This document shows, in pieces, positions 6,755 to 11,553 of a stretch of DNA of 11,553 bases. Made by a program: the position numbers and the translations under genes. Source of the DNA: an uncultured Frankiales bacterium (GTDB lineage Bacteria; Actinomycetota; Actinomycetes; Mycobacteriales; SCTD01); NCBI GenBank assembly GCA_946479905.1, contig CAMLIA010000145.1:1-11553 (forward strand). The letters run 5' to 3'. Under the pieces are notes generated by a model that was not told the origin of the DNA, did not search any database, and saw only the letters and a list, made by a program, of their open reading frames with translations. Within the stretch, counting starts at the first letter, position 1. Each line of letters opens with the position of its first letter.

Positions 6755-7562
6755 CGTGGGCCTGAGGAACCGCCGGCCCCGCGGGGTGACGGTGAAGACG
6801 CCGGAGCAGGTGCGCAGGATGCGCGCCGCCGGGCTCGTCGTGGCCGAGGCGCTGGCCCGGATGACCGAGGCGGTGCGGCCGGGTACGACGACAGCGGACC
6901 TCGACCGGATCGCGCGCGACGTCCTGGACAGGCACGGCGCCACGTCGAACTTCCTCGGGTACGGCAACCCGGCCTTCCCCGCCGTCATCTGCGCGTCGGT
7001 GGGGGCGGAGGTCGTGCACGGCATCCCGGGGGACCGCCCGCTCGAGGAGGGCGAGCTGTGCTCGATCGACTTCGGGGCGGTCGTCGACGGCTGGCACGGT
7101 GACGCCGCGGTGACGGTGCCGGTCGGGACCTGCGACGCCGACGTCCTCGAGCTCAACCGCGTCACCGAGGAGAGCCTGTGGGCCGCGCTGCGGGCGGTCC
7201 GGCCGGGCGGGTTCCTGTCCGACGTGGGGGCGGCCGTCGAGCGGGTGGTGCGACCGCACGGCTTCGGGCTGCTGGAGGACTACGCCGGCCACGGCATCGG
7301 GACGGCGATGCACGAGCCGCCGTACGTCCCGAACCTGGCACCCCAAGGGCCCGGGCACGGCATGCCGCTGGACGTCGGGATCGTGCTGGCCGTGGAGCCG
7401 ATGGCGACGCTCGGCGCCCCCGAGGTCACGACCCTGGCCGACGACTGGACGGTCGTGACCGCCGACGGCCGGCAGGCCAGCCACTGGGAGCACACCGTCG
7501 CCGTCACCCCCGACGGGCCGTGGGTGCTGACCGCGCTCGACGGCGGCAGCTCACGCCTGTAG
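6747..7562 (+). CDS. map: Type I methionine aminopeptidase
   Basis: Map removes the initiator methionine from new proteins at the ribosome. The product has 271 residues, close to the usual 255-285. All metal ligands of the M24 family are visible: D108 (SIDFG), D119 (HGDA), H182 (GHGIG), E217 (VEP) and E248 (HWEHT). The substrate-site His is H91 (VVHGIP). Spacing from D108 to D119 and to H182 is identical to that in the E. coli enzyme. The GTG at 6747 overlaps adk by eight bases, and GTG 6756 is a possible shorter start. It lies with secY and adk as in many bacteria. The next gene is not infA, as would be usual, but a three-gene insertion. Confidence 0.97.
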   Translation: MSDVGLRNRRPRGVTVKTPEQVRRMRAAGLVVAEALARMTEAVRPGTTTADLDRIARDVLDRHGATSNFLGYGNPAFPAVICASVGAEVVHGIPGDRPLEEGELCSIDFGAVVDGWHGDAAVTVPVGTCDADVLELNRVTEESLWAALRAVRPGGFLSDVGAAVERVVRPHGFGLLEDYAGHGIGTAMHEPPYVPNLAPQGPGHGMPLDVGIVLAVEPMATLGAPEVTTLADDWTVVTADGRQASHWEHTVAVTPDGPWVLTALDGGSSRL

Positions 7563-7576
7563 GGACTGTCCGACAG

Positions 7577-7608
7577 CCGACACCACCGTTGTCCTCGAGC
7601 GGTGTCGG
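7577..7608 (+). terminator. Stem-loop after map, possible terminator
   Basis: CCGACACC (7577-7584) pairs with GGTGTCGG (7601-7608), eight perfect pairs around a 16-base loop, starting 14 bases after the map stop. There is no T run. A second small hairpin (GCGCT-CGGG-AGCGC, 7631-7644) follows before the next gene. The first may reduce read-through from map into the downstream three genes. I found no convincing promoter for those genes, so they may still depend on read-through. Confidence 0.4.
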
Positions 7609-7665
7609 GCCGCACGCTCGTCGGATGCGGGCGCTCGGGAGCGCGCGCGACGATGAGAGGTGCGT

Positions 7666-8355
7666 GTGTTGGGTCGGCCGCAGGAGGACAGCGGGCTGCG
7701 GGGGGACGACGACGTGGCGGGCCACGTGCTGCGGTTGTCGGGCTCCCGGACGGCCCCGACACTGGTGCGCCTGACCAGCTCGCGGGCGGGCGCCCCGGAG
7801 GGAGCCCCGCTGGCGTTCGCCGCGCAGGTCGTCACCGTCGGCGGCGCGCCAGGGGACCCGCCCACCGGGGAGGTGACCTTCCGCGTCGACGGCCGCCGGA
7901 TCGGCACCGCCTCGCTGGACACCGCCGGGCAGGCGGTGCTGGACGGGGTGCAGCTCGCCGTCGGCGTGCACGCGGTCGTGGCGTCCTACGCGGGGGACGA
8001 GCGGCACGCCGCAGCCACCAGCACACCGCTGCCGCAGGCGGTGACGGCGGCCGCCACCCCCGTCGTGCTGCTGGTCGCCTCACCCACGCACACCGCGGAG
8101 GGCGTCGTCATCGAGGCCGAGCTCGTCGACCCCCGGTCCGGGCGGCTCGCGGAGGACGCCGACGGCGAGCTGGTCTTCAGCGTCGGCGGCAGGGACGTCG
8201 GTGCGGCCCCGCTGCGCACGGGCCAGGCGCGCCTCGTCCTCCGCTCCCTGCCCCCCGGCCGGCTGCGCGCGACCTTCGCGGGCGACCGCGAGCACGCGCC
8301 CGCCGAGGGCCAGCTGCCGCCCCACGCCGTCGACCCCTACCCGGAGGCACCGTGA
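7666..8355 (+). CDS. Protein of two bacterial Ig-like (Big_3-type) repeats, no signal peptide
   Basis: The function is not known. The product has 229 residues and holds two beta-rich repeats. Repeat 1 (about 31-120) runs from TLVRLTSS through PPTGEVTFRVDGRRIGTASL (65-84) to GVHAVVASYAGDERHAAATS. Repeat 2 (about 131-213) runs from TPVVLLVAS through DGELVFSVGGRDVGAAPL to GRLRATFAGDREHAPA. This layout (PTG-V-F, then Y/F-x-GD near the end) is that of bacterial group 3 Ig-like domains, usually found in secreted adhesins and enzymes. Here there is no signal peptide, anchor or membrane segment, so it looks cytosolic. GAGAGG (7655-7660) favours GTG 7666, with GTG 7660 and TTG 7669 as alternatives. 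It overlaps the GAF gene by four bases (GTGA). Confidence 0.82.
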   Translation: MLGRPQEDSGLRGDDDVAGHVLRLSGSRTAPTLVRLTSSRAGAPEGAPLAFAAQVVTVGGAPGDPPTGEVTFRVDGRRIGTASLDTAGQAVLDGVQLAVGVHAVVASYAGDERHAAATSTPLPQAVTAAATPVVLLVASPTHTAEGVVIEAELVDPRSGRLAEDADGELVFSVGGRDVGAAPLRTGQARLVLRSLPPGRLRATFAGDREHAPAEGQLPPHAVDPYPEAP

Positions 8356-9125
8356 CCGCGCCCTCGGCCGACCTGGCCGGCATGCTCGAACGACTCGGCC
8401 GGCTCGCCGGCGACGTGGGGCCGGTGCTGGCGCCGGCCGGCCCGGACGACCTGGTCACCGCCGTCGCCGCGACCGCGATGCGGATGTTCGGCGCCCGGGC
8501 CTGCTCGGTCGCGCTGCTCACCGACGACGACTCCGAGCTCGTCTTCACCACCGTGGTAGGCGCGGGGTCGGAGGCGGTGCAGGGCCTGCGGCTGCCGAGC
8601 GGGCAGGGCATCGCCGGCTGGGTCGCCATGTCCGGCCAGCCGCTGGTGGTCAGCGACCTGCAGCGCGACCCGCGCTGGGCAGGCTCGGCCCCTGCCGCCG
8701 GCTACACCCCCACCAGCATCCTGGCCGCGCCCGTCGCGACGTCGGAGCGGCTGCTCGGCGTCATCGAGATCCTCGACCGCTCCGAGGACCGCCCCGAGGC
8801 CGCCGCCGACCTCGAGCTGCTCGGCGTCGTCGCCGACCAGGCCGCGCTCGCCCTCGAGGGTGCCCGCGCCTTCGACGACTTCGGCCGGCGGCTGCTGTCC
8901 GCGGCTGCGGCCGCGGCGTCCGAGGGCGCCGAGCTGTCCGACGTCCTGACCCAGACAGCCGCCCGGCTCGGCCCTCCCGACAGCGACCTGCTCGAGCTCG
9001 CCGCCCTGTTCGGCGAGCTCGGCCGGCTCGACGCCGAGGACCGCCGGCTGGCGGTCCGGGTCGTCCGGCAGTTCACCGACGCCGCGGCCTCGCGGCACCG
9101 ATCCCGCCGTCCCGCCGGCCGCTGA
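8352..9125 (+). CDS. GAF-domain protein with helical C-terminal region
   Basis: GAF domains sense small molecules, cyclic nucleotides, redox state or light, or mediate dimerisation. The ligand here cannot be told. The product has 257 residues. After a helical lead (1-30) the GAF fold covers about 30-172: SVALLTDDDSELVFTTVVG (52-70), LRLPSGQGIAGWVAMSGQPL (79-98), VVSDLQRDPRW (99-109), SILAAPVATSERLLGVIEI (122-140) and the closing helix LGVVADQAALALEGARAF. The rest (175-257) is predicted mostly helical, Ala/Leu/Glu-rich, with a basic tail (RHRSRRPAGR). It has no HTH, kinase, GGDEF or membrane part, so any output must come through partners. Its GTG start overlaps the Ig-like gene by four bases, and the protease gene follows after eight bases. 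Confidence 0.88.
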   Translation: MTAPSADLAGMLERLGRLAGDVGPVLAPAGPDDLVTAVAATAMRMFGARACSVALLTDDDSELVFTTVVGAGSEAVQGLRLPSGQGIAGWVAMSGQPLVVSDLQRDPRWAGSAPAAGYTPTSILAAPVATSERLLGVIEILDRSEDRPEAAADLELLGVVADQAALALEGARAFDDFGRRLLSAAAAAASEGAELSDVLTQTAARLGPPDSDLLELAALFGELGRLDAEDRRLAVRVVRQFTDAAASRHRSRRPAGR

Positions 9126-9133
9126 CGGCCGGC

Positions 9134-10030
9134 ATGGAGGTCGCCGCGCACGCCGTGCAGACCGCCCTGCACAGCGACAGCGCCCCCGCACGGACGGCGT
9201 TGCGCCCCGCCGGCTCCGAGAAGTTCGAGCCGGGTGTGCTGCGCACCGTGCAGCCGCTGCCGGTCGGCATCACCCGCGAGTGGGCCTGGGGCGGCGGGAC
9301 GGGGGCGGGGGTCGACGTCGCGGTCATCGACAGCGGTGTCGAGGACGGCCATCCGCTCGTCGGTCGGGTGGACTCCGCGGTCGCGCTGTCGTTCGACGCC
9401 TCGCAGCCCGACGGCGTCCGGGTCGACGACGGCCCGCACGACGACCTGTTCGGGCACGGCACCGCCTGCGCCGGCATCATCCGGCGGCTCGCCCCGCAGT
9501 GCCGGCTGCACAGCGTCCGGGTGCTGGGCGACCGGCTCACCGGGCGCGGCCCGGTCTTCGCCGCCGGGGTCCGCTGGGCCCTCGACCAGGGGTTCCAGGT
9601 GGTCAACCTCTCGCTGTCGACGGGCAAGGACGACTACCACGGGCTCTTCCACGACCTCGCGGACGAGGCCTACTTCCGCGGTGTCGCACTGGTGTGCGCG
9701 GTCAACACCGCCCCCGTCCCGTCGTACCCCTCGCAGTTCTCGGCGGTGTTCTCCGTCGCGGCCCACGCCCGGACCGATCCCGAGGGGTTCGACTTCAACC
9801 CGGACCCGCCCGTGGAGCTCGGCGCGCCCGGCATCGACGTCGAGGTCGCCTGGCGTGGCGGGGCCTCGCTGTCGGCGACCGGGAACAGCTTCGCGGCGCC
9901 GCACGTCAGCGGGCTGCTCGCCCGGATCCTGTCCAAGCACCCGGGGCTGACCCCGTTCCAGCTCAAGACCGTGCTGCACGCCTGCGCGGACAACGCGGTC
10001 CCGTGTGACACGCCCGACCTCGGGGGGTGA
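9134..10030 (+). CDS. Subtilisin-family (S8) serine protease, apparently cytosolic
   Basis: The product has 298 residues and a complete S8 catalytic set: Asp66 in VAVIDSGVEDGHP (62-74), His108 in FGHGTACAGII (106-116), the oxyanion Asn191 in VCAVNTAP (187-194) and Ser252 in GNSFAAPHVSG (250-260). The substrate-cleft strand VVNLSLSTG lies at 156-164. It should therefore be an active endopeptidase. Only about 45 residues precede the catalytic domain, with no signal peptide, no membrane segment and no classical I9 prodomain, so it is probably intracellular. The ATG lies eight bases after the GAF gene stop without a good binding site, suggesting coupled translation. A frame running upstream of this ATG is a shadow of the GAF gene. 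The substrate is unknown; the two neighbouring gene products are candidates for regulator or target. Confidence 0.92.
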   Translation: MEVAAHAVQTALHSDSAPARTALRPAGSEKFEPGVLRTVQPLPVGITREWAWGGGTGAGVDVAVIDSGVEDGHPLVGRVDSAVALSFDASQPDGVRVDDGPHDDLFGHGTACAGIIRRLAPQCRLHSVRVLGDRLTGRGPVFAAGVRWALDQGFQVVNLSLSTGKDDYHGLFHDLADEAYFRGVALVCAVNTAPVPSYPSQFSAVFSVAAHARTDPEGFDFNPDPPVELGAPGIDVEVAWRGGASLSATGNSFAAPHVSGLLARILSKHPGLTPFQLKTVLHACADNAVPCDTPDLGG

Positions 10031-10049
10031 CGGGCCTCACGAGCCGCCG

Positions 10050-10080
10050 TTGGACGGCCCACGCGCGGATGACGTAGGAT
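10050..10080 (+). promoter_or_regulatory. Promoter of infA and the alpha-operon genes
   Basis: A -10 box TAGGAT (10075-10080) matches the actinobacterial consensus TANNNT well. TTGGAC (10050-10055) stands 19 bases upstream as -35, slightly far apart. Transcription would start near 10087 and give a leader of about 100 bases. This lets infA and the ribosomal genes be expressed independently of the three inserted genes. Confidence 0.7.
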
Positions 10081-10087
10081 GACACGT

Positions 10088-10100
10088 CGGTCTGTGACCG
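10088..10100 (+). other. Small hairpin near the predicted 5' end of the infA leader
   Basis: CGGTC (10088-10092) and GACCG (10096-10100) pair across TGT just after the predicted start of transcription. The rest of the leader up to 10186 shows no recognisable regulatory RNA. Confidence 0.3.
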
Positions 10101-10186
10101 GCGCGCCTCAGCATGCCTGCCGTCCGCCAGAGGGCCGGAAGCGCTGGAGCACGACTGAACCACAACCACGACGGTGAAGCGAGGAC

Positions 10187-10408
10187 ATGCCGAAGAAGGA
10201 CGGGGCCATCGAGATCGAGGGCCGAGTCGTCGAGCCGCTCCCCAACGCGATGTTCCGCGTGGAGCTGCAGAACGGCCACAAGGTCTTGGCTCACATCAGC
10301 GGCAAGATGCGGCAGCACTACATCCGCATCCTCCCCGAGGACCGCGTGGTCGTGGAGCTCTCGCCCTACGACCTGACCCGCGGTCGCATCGTCTACCGCT
10401 ACAAGTAA
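10187..10408 (+). CDS. infA: Translation initiation factor IF-1
   Basis: IF-1 is an OB-fold (S1-like) factor that binds the A site of the 30S subunit during initiation with IF-2 and IF-3. The product has 73 residues, the standard length. The sequence is diagnostic: [20 protein letters not shown] (9-28), [20 protein letters not shown] (30-49) and the end [17 protein letters not shown]. The ATG is supported by GAGG three to six bases upstream. It is placed with rpmJ-rpsM-rpsK-rpsD as in most Gram-positive bacteria, but here it is separated from map by a three-gene insertion and has its own promoter. Confidence 0.98.
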   Translation: MPKKDGAIEIEGRVVEPLPNAMFRVELQNGHKVLAHISGKMRQHYIRILPEDRVVVELSPYDLTRGRIVYRYK

Positions 10409-10423
10409 GCAGAGAGAAGAACC

Positions 10424-10540
10424 GTGAAGGTCAAGCCGAGCGTCAAGCCGATCTGCGACAAGTGCCGCGTCATCCGACGTCACGGCCGCGTCATGGTGAT
10501 CTGCTCCTCGACGGCCCGCCACAAGCAGCGGCAGGGCTAG
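10424..10540 (+). CDS. rpmJ: 50S ribosomal protein L36, zinc form
   Basis: L36 is the smallest 23S-binding protein of the large subunit. The product has 38 residues: it starts [27 protein letters not shown] and ends RHKQRQG. Zinc ligands C11, C14 and C27 are present, with H33 as the fourth. Typical zinc-form L36 has 37 residues with four residues between the last Cys and the His. Here there are five (SSTAR), a one-residue insertion in the zinc loop. The GTG start is chosen from the invariant MKVKPSVK beginning and the purine-rich AGAGAGAAGA upstream. It was too short to be found by a simple length filter. A pair of strong hairpins follows. Confidence 0.96.
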   Translation: MKVKPSVKPICDKCRVIRRHGRVMVICSSTARHKQRQG

Positions 10541-10572
10541 CAAGCACACAAGCGCGTCCCACAGCACGACAC

Positions 10573-10611
10573 CCCCGGTCGGAGGCCGGGGCCCCTCCCG
10601 GGCGGGAGGGG
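10573..10611 (+). terminator. Two adjacent hairpins between rpmJ and rpsM (terminator, attenuator or regulatory leader)
   Basis: Hairpin 1 pairs CCCCGG (10573-10578) with CCGGGG (10586-10591) over a seven-base loop. Hairpin 2 starts at the next base and pairs CCCCTCCC (10592-10599) with GGGAGGGG (10604-10611) over GGGC. No T run follows and no promoter was seen between here and rpsM at 10661. They may cause partial termination, protect mRNA ends, or bind a ribosomal protein. In E. coli, S4 represses this operon at the rpsM leader, but by a different structure. Confidence 0.5.
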
Positions 10612-10660
10612 ACGGGACGGGCAACGACCTCCGAACGAGAAGAGAAGAGAACCCCGCCCG

Positions 10661-11038
10661 ATGGCACGCCTTGCCGGCGTCGACCTCCCCCGCGAGAAGC
10701 GGTTGGAGATCGCGCTCACCTACATCTACGGCATCGGCCGCACTCGCGCCCAGCAGACGCTGGCCGAGACCGGTGTCTCCCCTGACGTCCGCGTCAAGGA
10801 CCTTGCCGAGGAGGACCTCGTCAAGCTCCGCGACTGGATCGACGCCAACTACAAGGTCGAGGGTGACCTGCGGCGCGAGGTCGCCGCGGACATCCGTCGC
10901 AAGATCGAGATCGGCTGCTACCAGGGCATCCGGCACCGTCGTGGCCTTCCGGTCCACGGGCAGCGCACGCACACCAACGCGCGCACCCGCAAGGGACCGA
11001 AGAAGACCGTCGCCGGCAAGAAGAAGCCGAAGAAGTAG
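10661..11038 (+). CDS. rpsM: 30S ribosomal protein S13
   Basis: S13 sits in the head of the small subunit, contacts the P-site tRNA with its basic tail and makes bridges to the large subunit. The product has 125 residues, as expected: [26 protein letters not shown] at the start, the helix-two-turn-helix core, the conserved [29 protein letters not shown] (about 86-114), and a Lys-rich end (KKKPKK). The binding site is a diffuse purine run (GAGAAGAGAAGA) further away than usual, about ten bases, so initiation could depend on the leader structure. rpsK follows after nine bases. Confidence 0.98.
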   Translation: MARLAGVDLPREKRLEIALTYIYGIGRTRAQQTLAETGVSPDVRVKDLAEEDLVKLRDWIDANYKVEGDLRREVAADIRRKIEIGCYQGIRHRRGLPVHGQRTHTNARTRKGPKKTVAGKKKPKK

Positions 11039-11047
11039 GGATAACAG

Positions 11048-11455
11048 ATGCCTCCCAAGAGTCGCACCGCTGCCGGCGTGAAGAAGGTCCGCCGCAAGGA
11101 GAAGAAGAACGTCGCCCACGGGCACGCTCACATCAAGAGCACGTTCAACAACACGATCGTCTCGATCACCGACCCCTCGGGCAACGTGATCAGCTGGGCC
11201 TCGGCCGGCCACGTCGGCTTCAAGGGCTCCCGCAAGTCCACGCCGTTCGCCGCGCAGATGGCCGCCGAGAACGCGGCCCGCAAGGCGCAGGAGCACGGCA
11301 TGAAGAAGGTCGACGTCTTCGTGAAGGGCCCGGGTTCGGGCCGCGAGACGGCGATCCGGTCGCTGCAGGCGGCCGGCCTCGAGGTCGGTTCGATCAGCGA
11401 CGTCACCCCTGTTCCCCACAACGGTTGCCGCCCGCCCAAGCGGCGGAGGGTCTGA
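11048..11455 (+). CDS. rpsK: 30S ribosomal protein S11
   Basis: S11 lies on the platform of the small subunit near the E site and mRNA exit. The product has 135 residues, usual for actinobacteria. A basic N terminus ([26 protein letters not shown]) precedes [24 protein letters not shown] (about 36-60). The C-terminal signature [32 protein letters not shown] follows. The ATG is preceded by GGGATAAC as a modest binding site nine bases after the rpsM stop. The rpsD binding site GGAGGG lies in its last codons, so S11 and S4 should be produced together. Confidence 0.98.
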   Translation: MPPKSRTAAGVKKVRRKEKKNVAHGHAHIKSTFNNTIVSITDPSGNVISWASAGHVGFKGSRKSTPFAAQMAAENAARKAQEHGMKKVDVFVKGPGSGRETAIRSLQAAGLEVGSISDVTPVPHNGCRPPKRRRV

Positions 11456-11459
11456 CCTG

Positions 11460-11553
11460 ATGGCGCGTTACACCGGAGCCGACTGCCGCCGTTGCCGTCG
11501 CGAGAAGATGAAGCTGTTCCTCAAGGGCAGCAAGTGCGAGTCCCCGAAGTGCC
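11460..11553 (+). CDS. rpsD: 30S ribosomal protein S4, zinc form (5' part; runs off the window)
   Basis: S4 starts 16S rRNA folding on the body side of the small subunit and, in several bacteria, represses its own operon. Only the first 31 residues are visible, starting [20 protein letters not shown]. They hold C9, C12, C26 and C31, the four-cysteine zinc site known at the same positions in the Thermus S4, so this is the zinc-binding form. The ATG is set by GGAGGG at 11445-11450, nine bases upstream, and lies four bases after the rpsK stop. rpoA would be expected next in the usual actinobacterial order. Confidence 0.95.
   Translation, partial: MARYTGADCRRCRREKMKLFLKGSKCESPKC

Noticed and set aside
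8201..9133. Upstream extension of the protease frame
   Set aside because: The reading is Arg/Pro/Ala low complexity and overlaps the GAF gene in another frame. The ATG at 9134 is where protease-like sequence can begin.
9134..10030. Mycosin-type protease of a type VII secretion system
   Set aside because: No signal peptide or C-terminal membrane anchor, and no WxG, EccC or other type VII genes nearby.
7563..10030. Recent mobile-element insertion
   Set aside because: No transposase, integrase, direct repeats or tRNA were seen at the edges, and base composition is like that of the flanking genes.
10113..10376. 87-codon frame starting in the infA leader
   Set aside because: It overlaps infA in another frame with Ser/Arg-rich composition and has no binding site. 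IF-1 explains the region.
10037..11419. Long open frame on the minus strand opposite infA-rpmJ-rpsM-rpsK
   Set aside because: It runs opposite five well-identified ribosomal genes, reads as low-complexity Leu/Asp/Val-rich protein, and is the usual artefact of high GC content.
1..11553. CRISPR arrays, tRNA or rRNA genes
   Set aside because: No regularly spaced repeats, and no cloverleaf or rRNA-like sequence was noticed on either strand by eye.

Overview
The window is a high-GC stretch with all recognised genes on the + strand. It is the end of the S10 operon, the whole spc operon and the start of the alpha operon of a bacterium that is almost certainly an actinomycete. Support comes from the gene order (rpsQ | rplN-rplX-rplE-rpsN-rpsH-rplF-rplR-rpsE-rpmD-rplO | secY-adk-map | infA-rpmJ-rpsM-rpsK-rpsD), frequent GTG starts, a Gly/Arg-rich N-terminal extension on S5, type Z (zinc) S14, and the actinobacterial style of the L15 and L24 sequences. 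I cannot name the genus from sequence alone.

Region 1 (1-4528) is the 3' end of rpsQ followed by ten ribosomal protein genes. They are tightly packed, with overlapping stop/start codons at rplX-rplE and rplF-rplR. A structured gap of about 110 bases separates rpsQ from rplN, where the S10 operon meets the spc operon. A large stem-loop follows rplO. Region 2 (4529-7562) begins with a probable promoter and a C-rich leader. It continues with secY (translocon channel), adk (adenylate kinase with a zinc-type lid) and map (methionine aminopeptidase), a common companion set to the ribosomal genes.

Region 3 (7563-10030) is the unusual part. Three genes, apparently one translational unit, sit between map and infA: a protein of two bacterial Ig-like repeats, a GAF-domain protein with a helical tail, and a subtilisin-family (S8) serine protease with an intact Asp/His/Ser triad. 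None shows a signal peptide or membrane segment, so all three look cytosolic. I infer a sensor-protease module, but its function is unknown to me. It is a candidate for an undescribed system.

Region 4 (10031-11553) restarts the translation genes from a clear promoter (TAGGAT -10 box): infA, rpmJ, then a tandem hairpin, rpsM, rpsK and the beginning of rpsD, which runs off the window. No tRNA, rRNA, CRISPR array, insertion sequence or phage gene was seen. No gap between genes exceeds about 255 bases.
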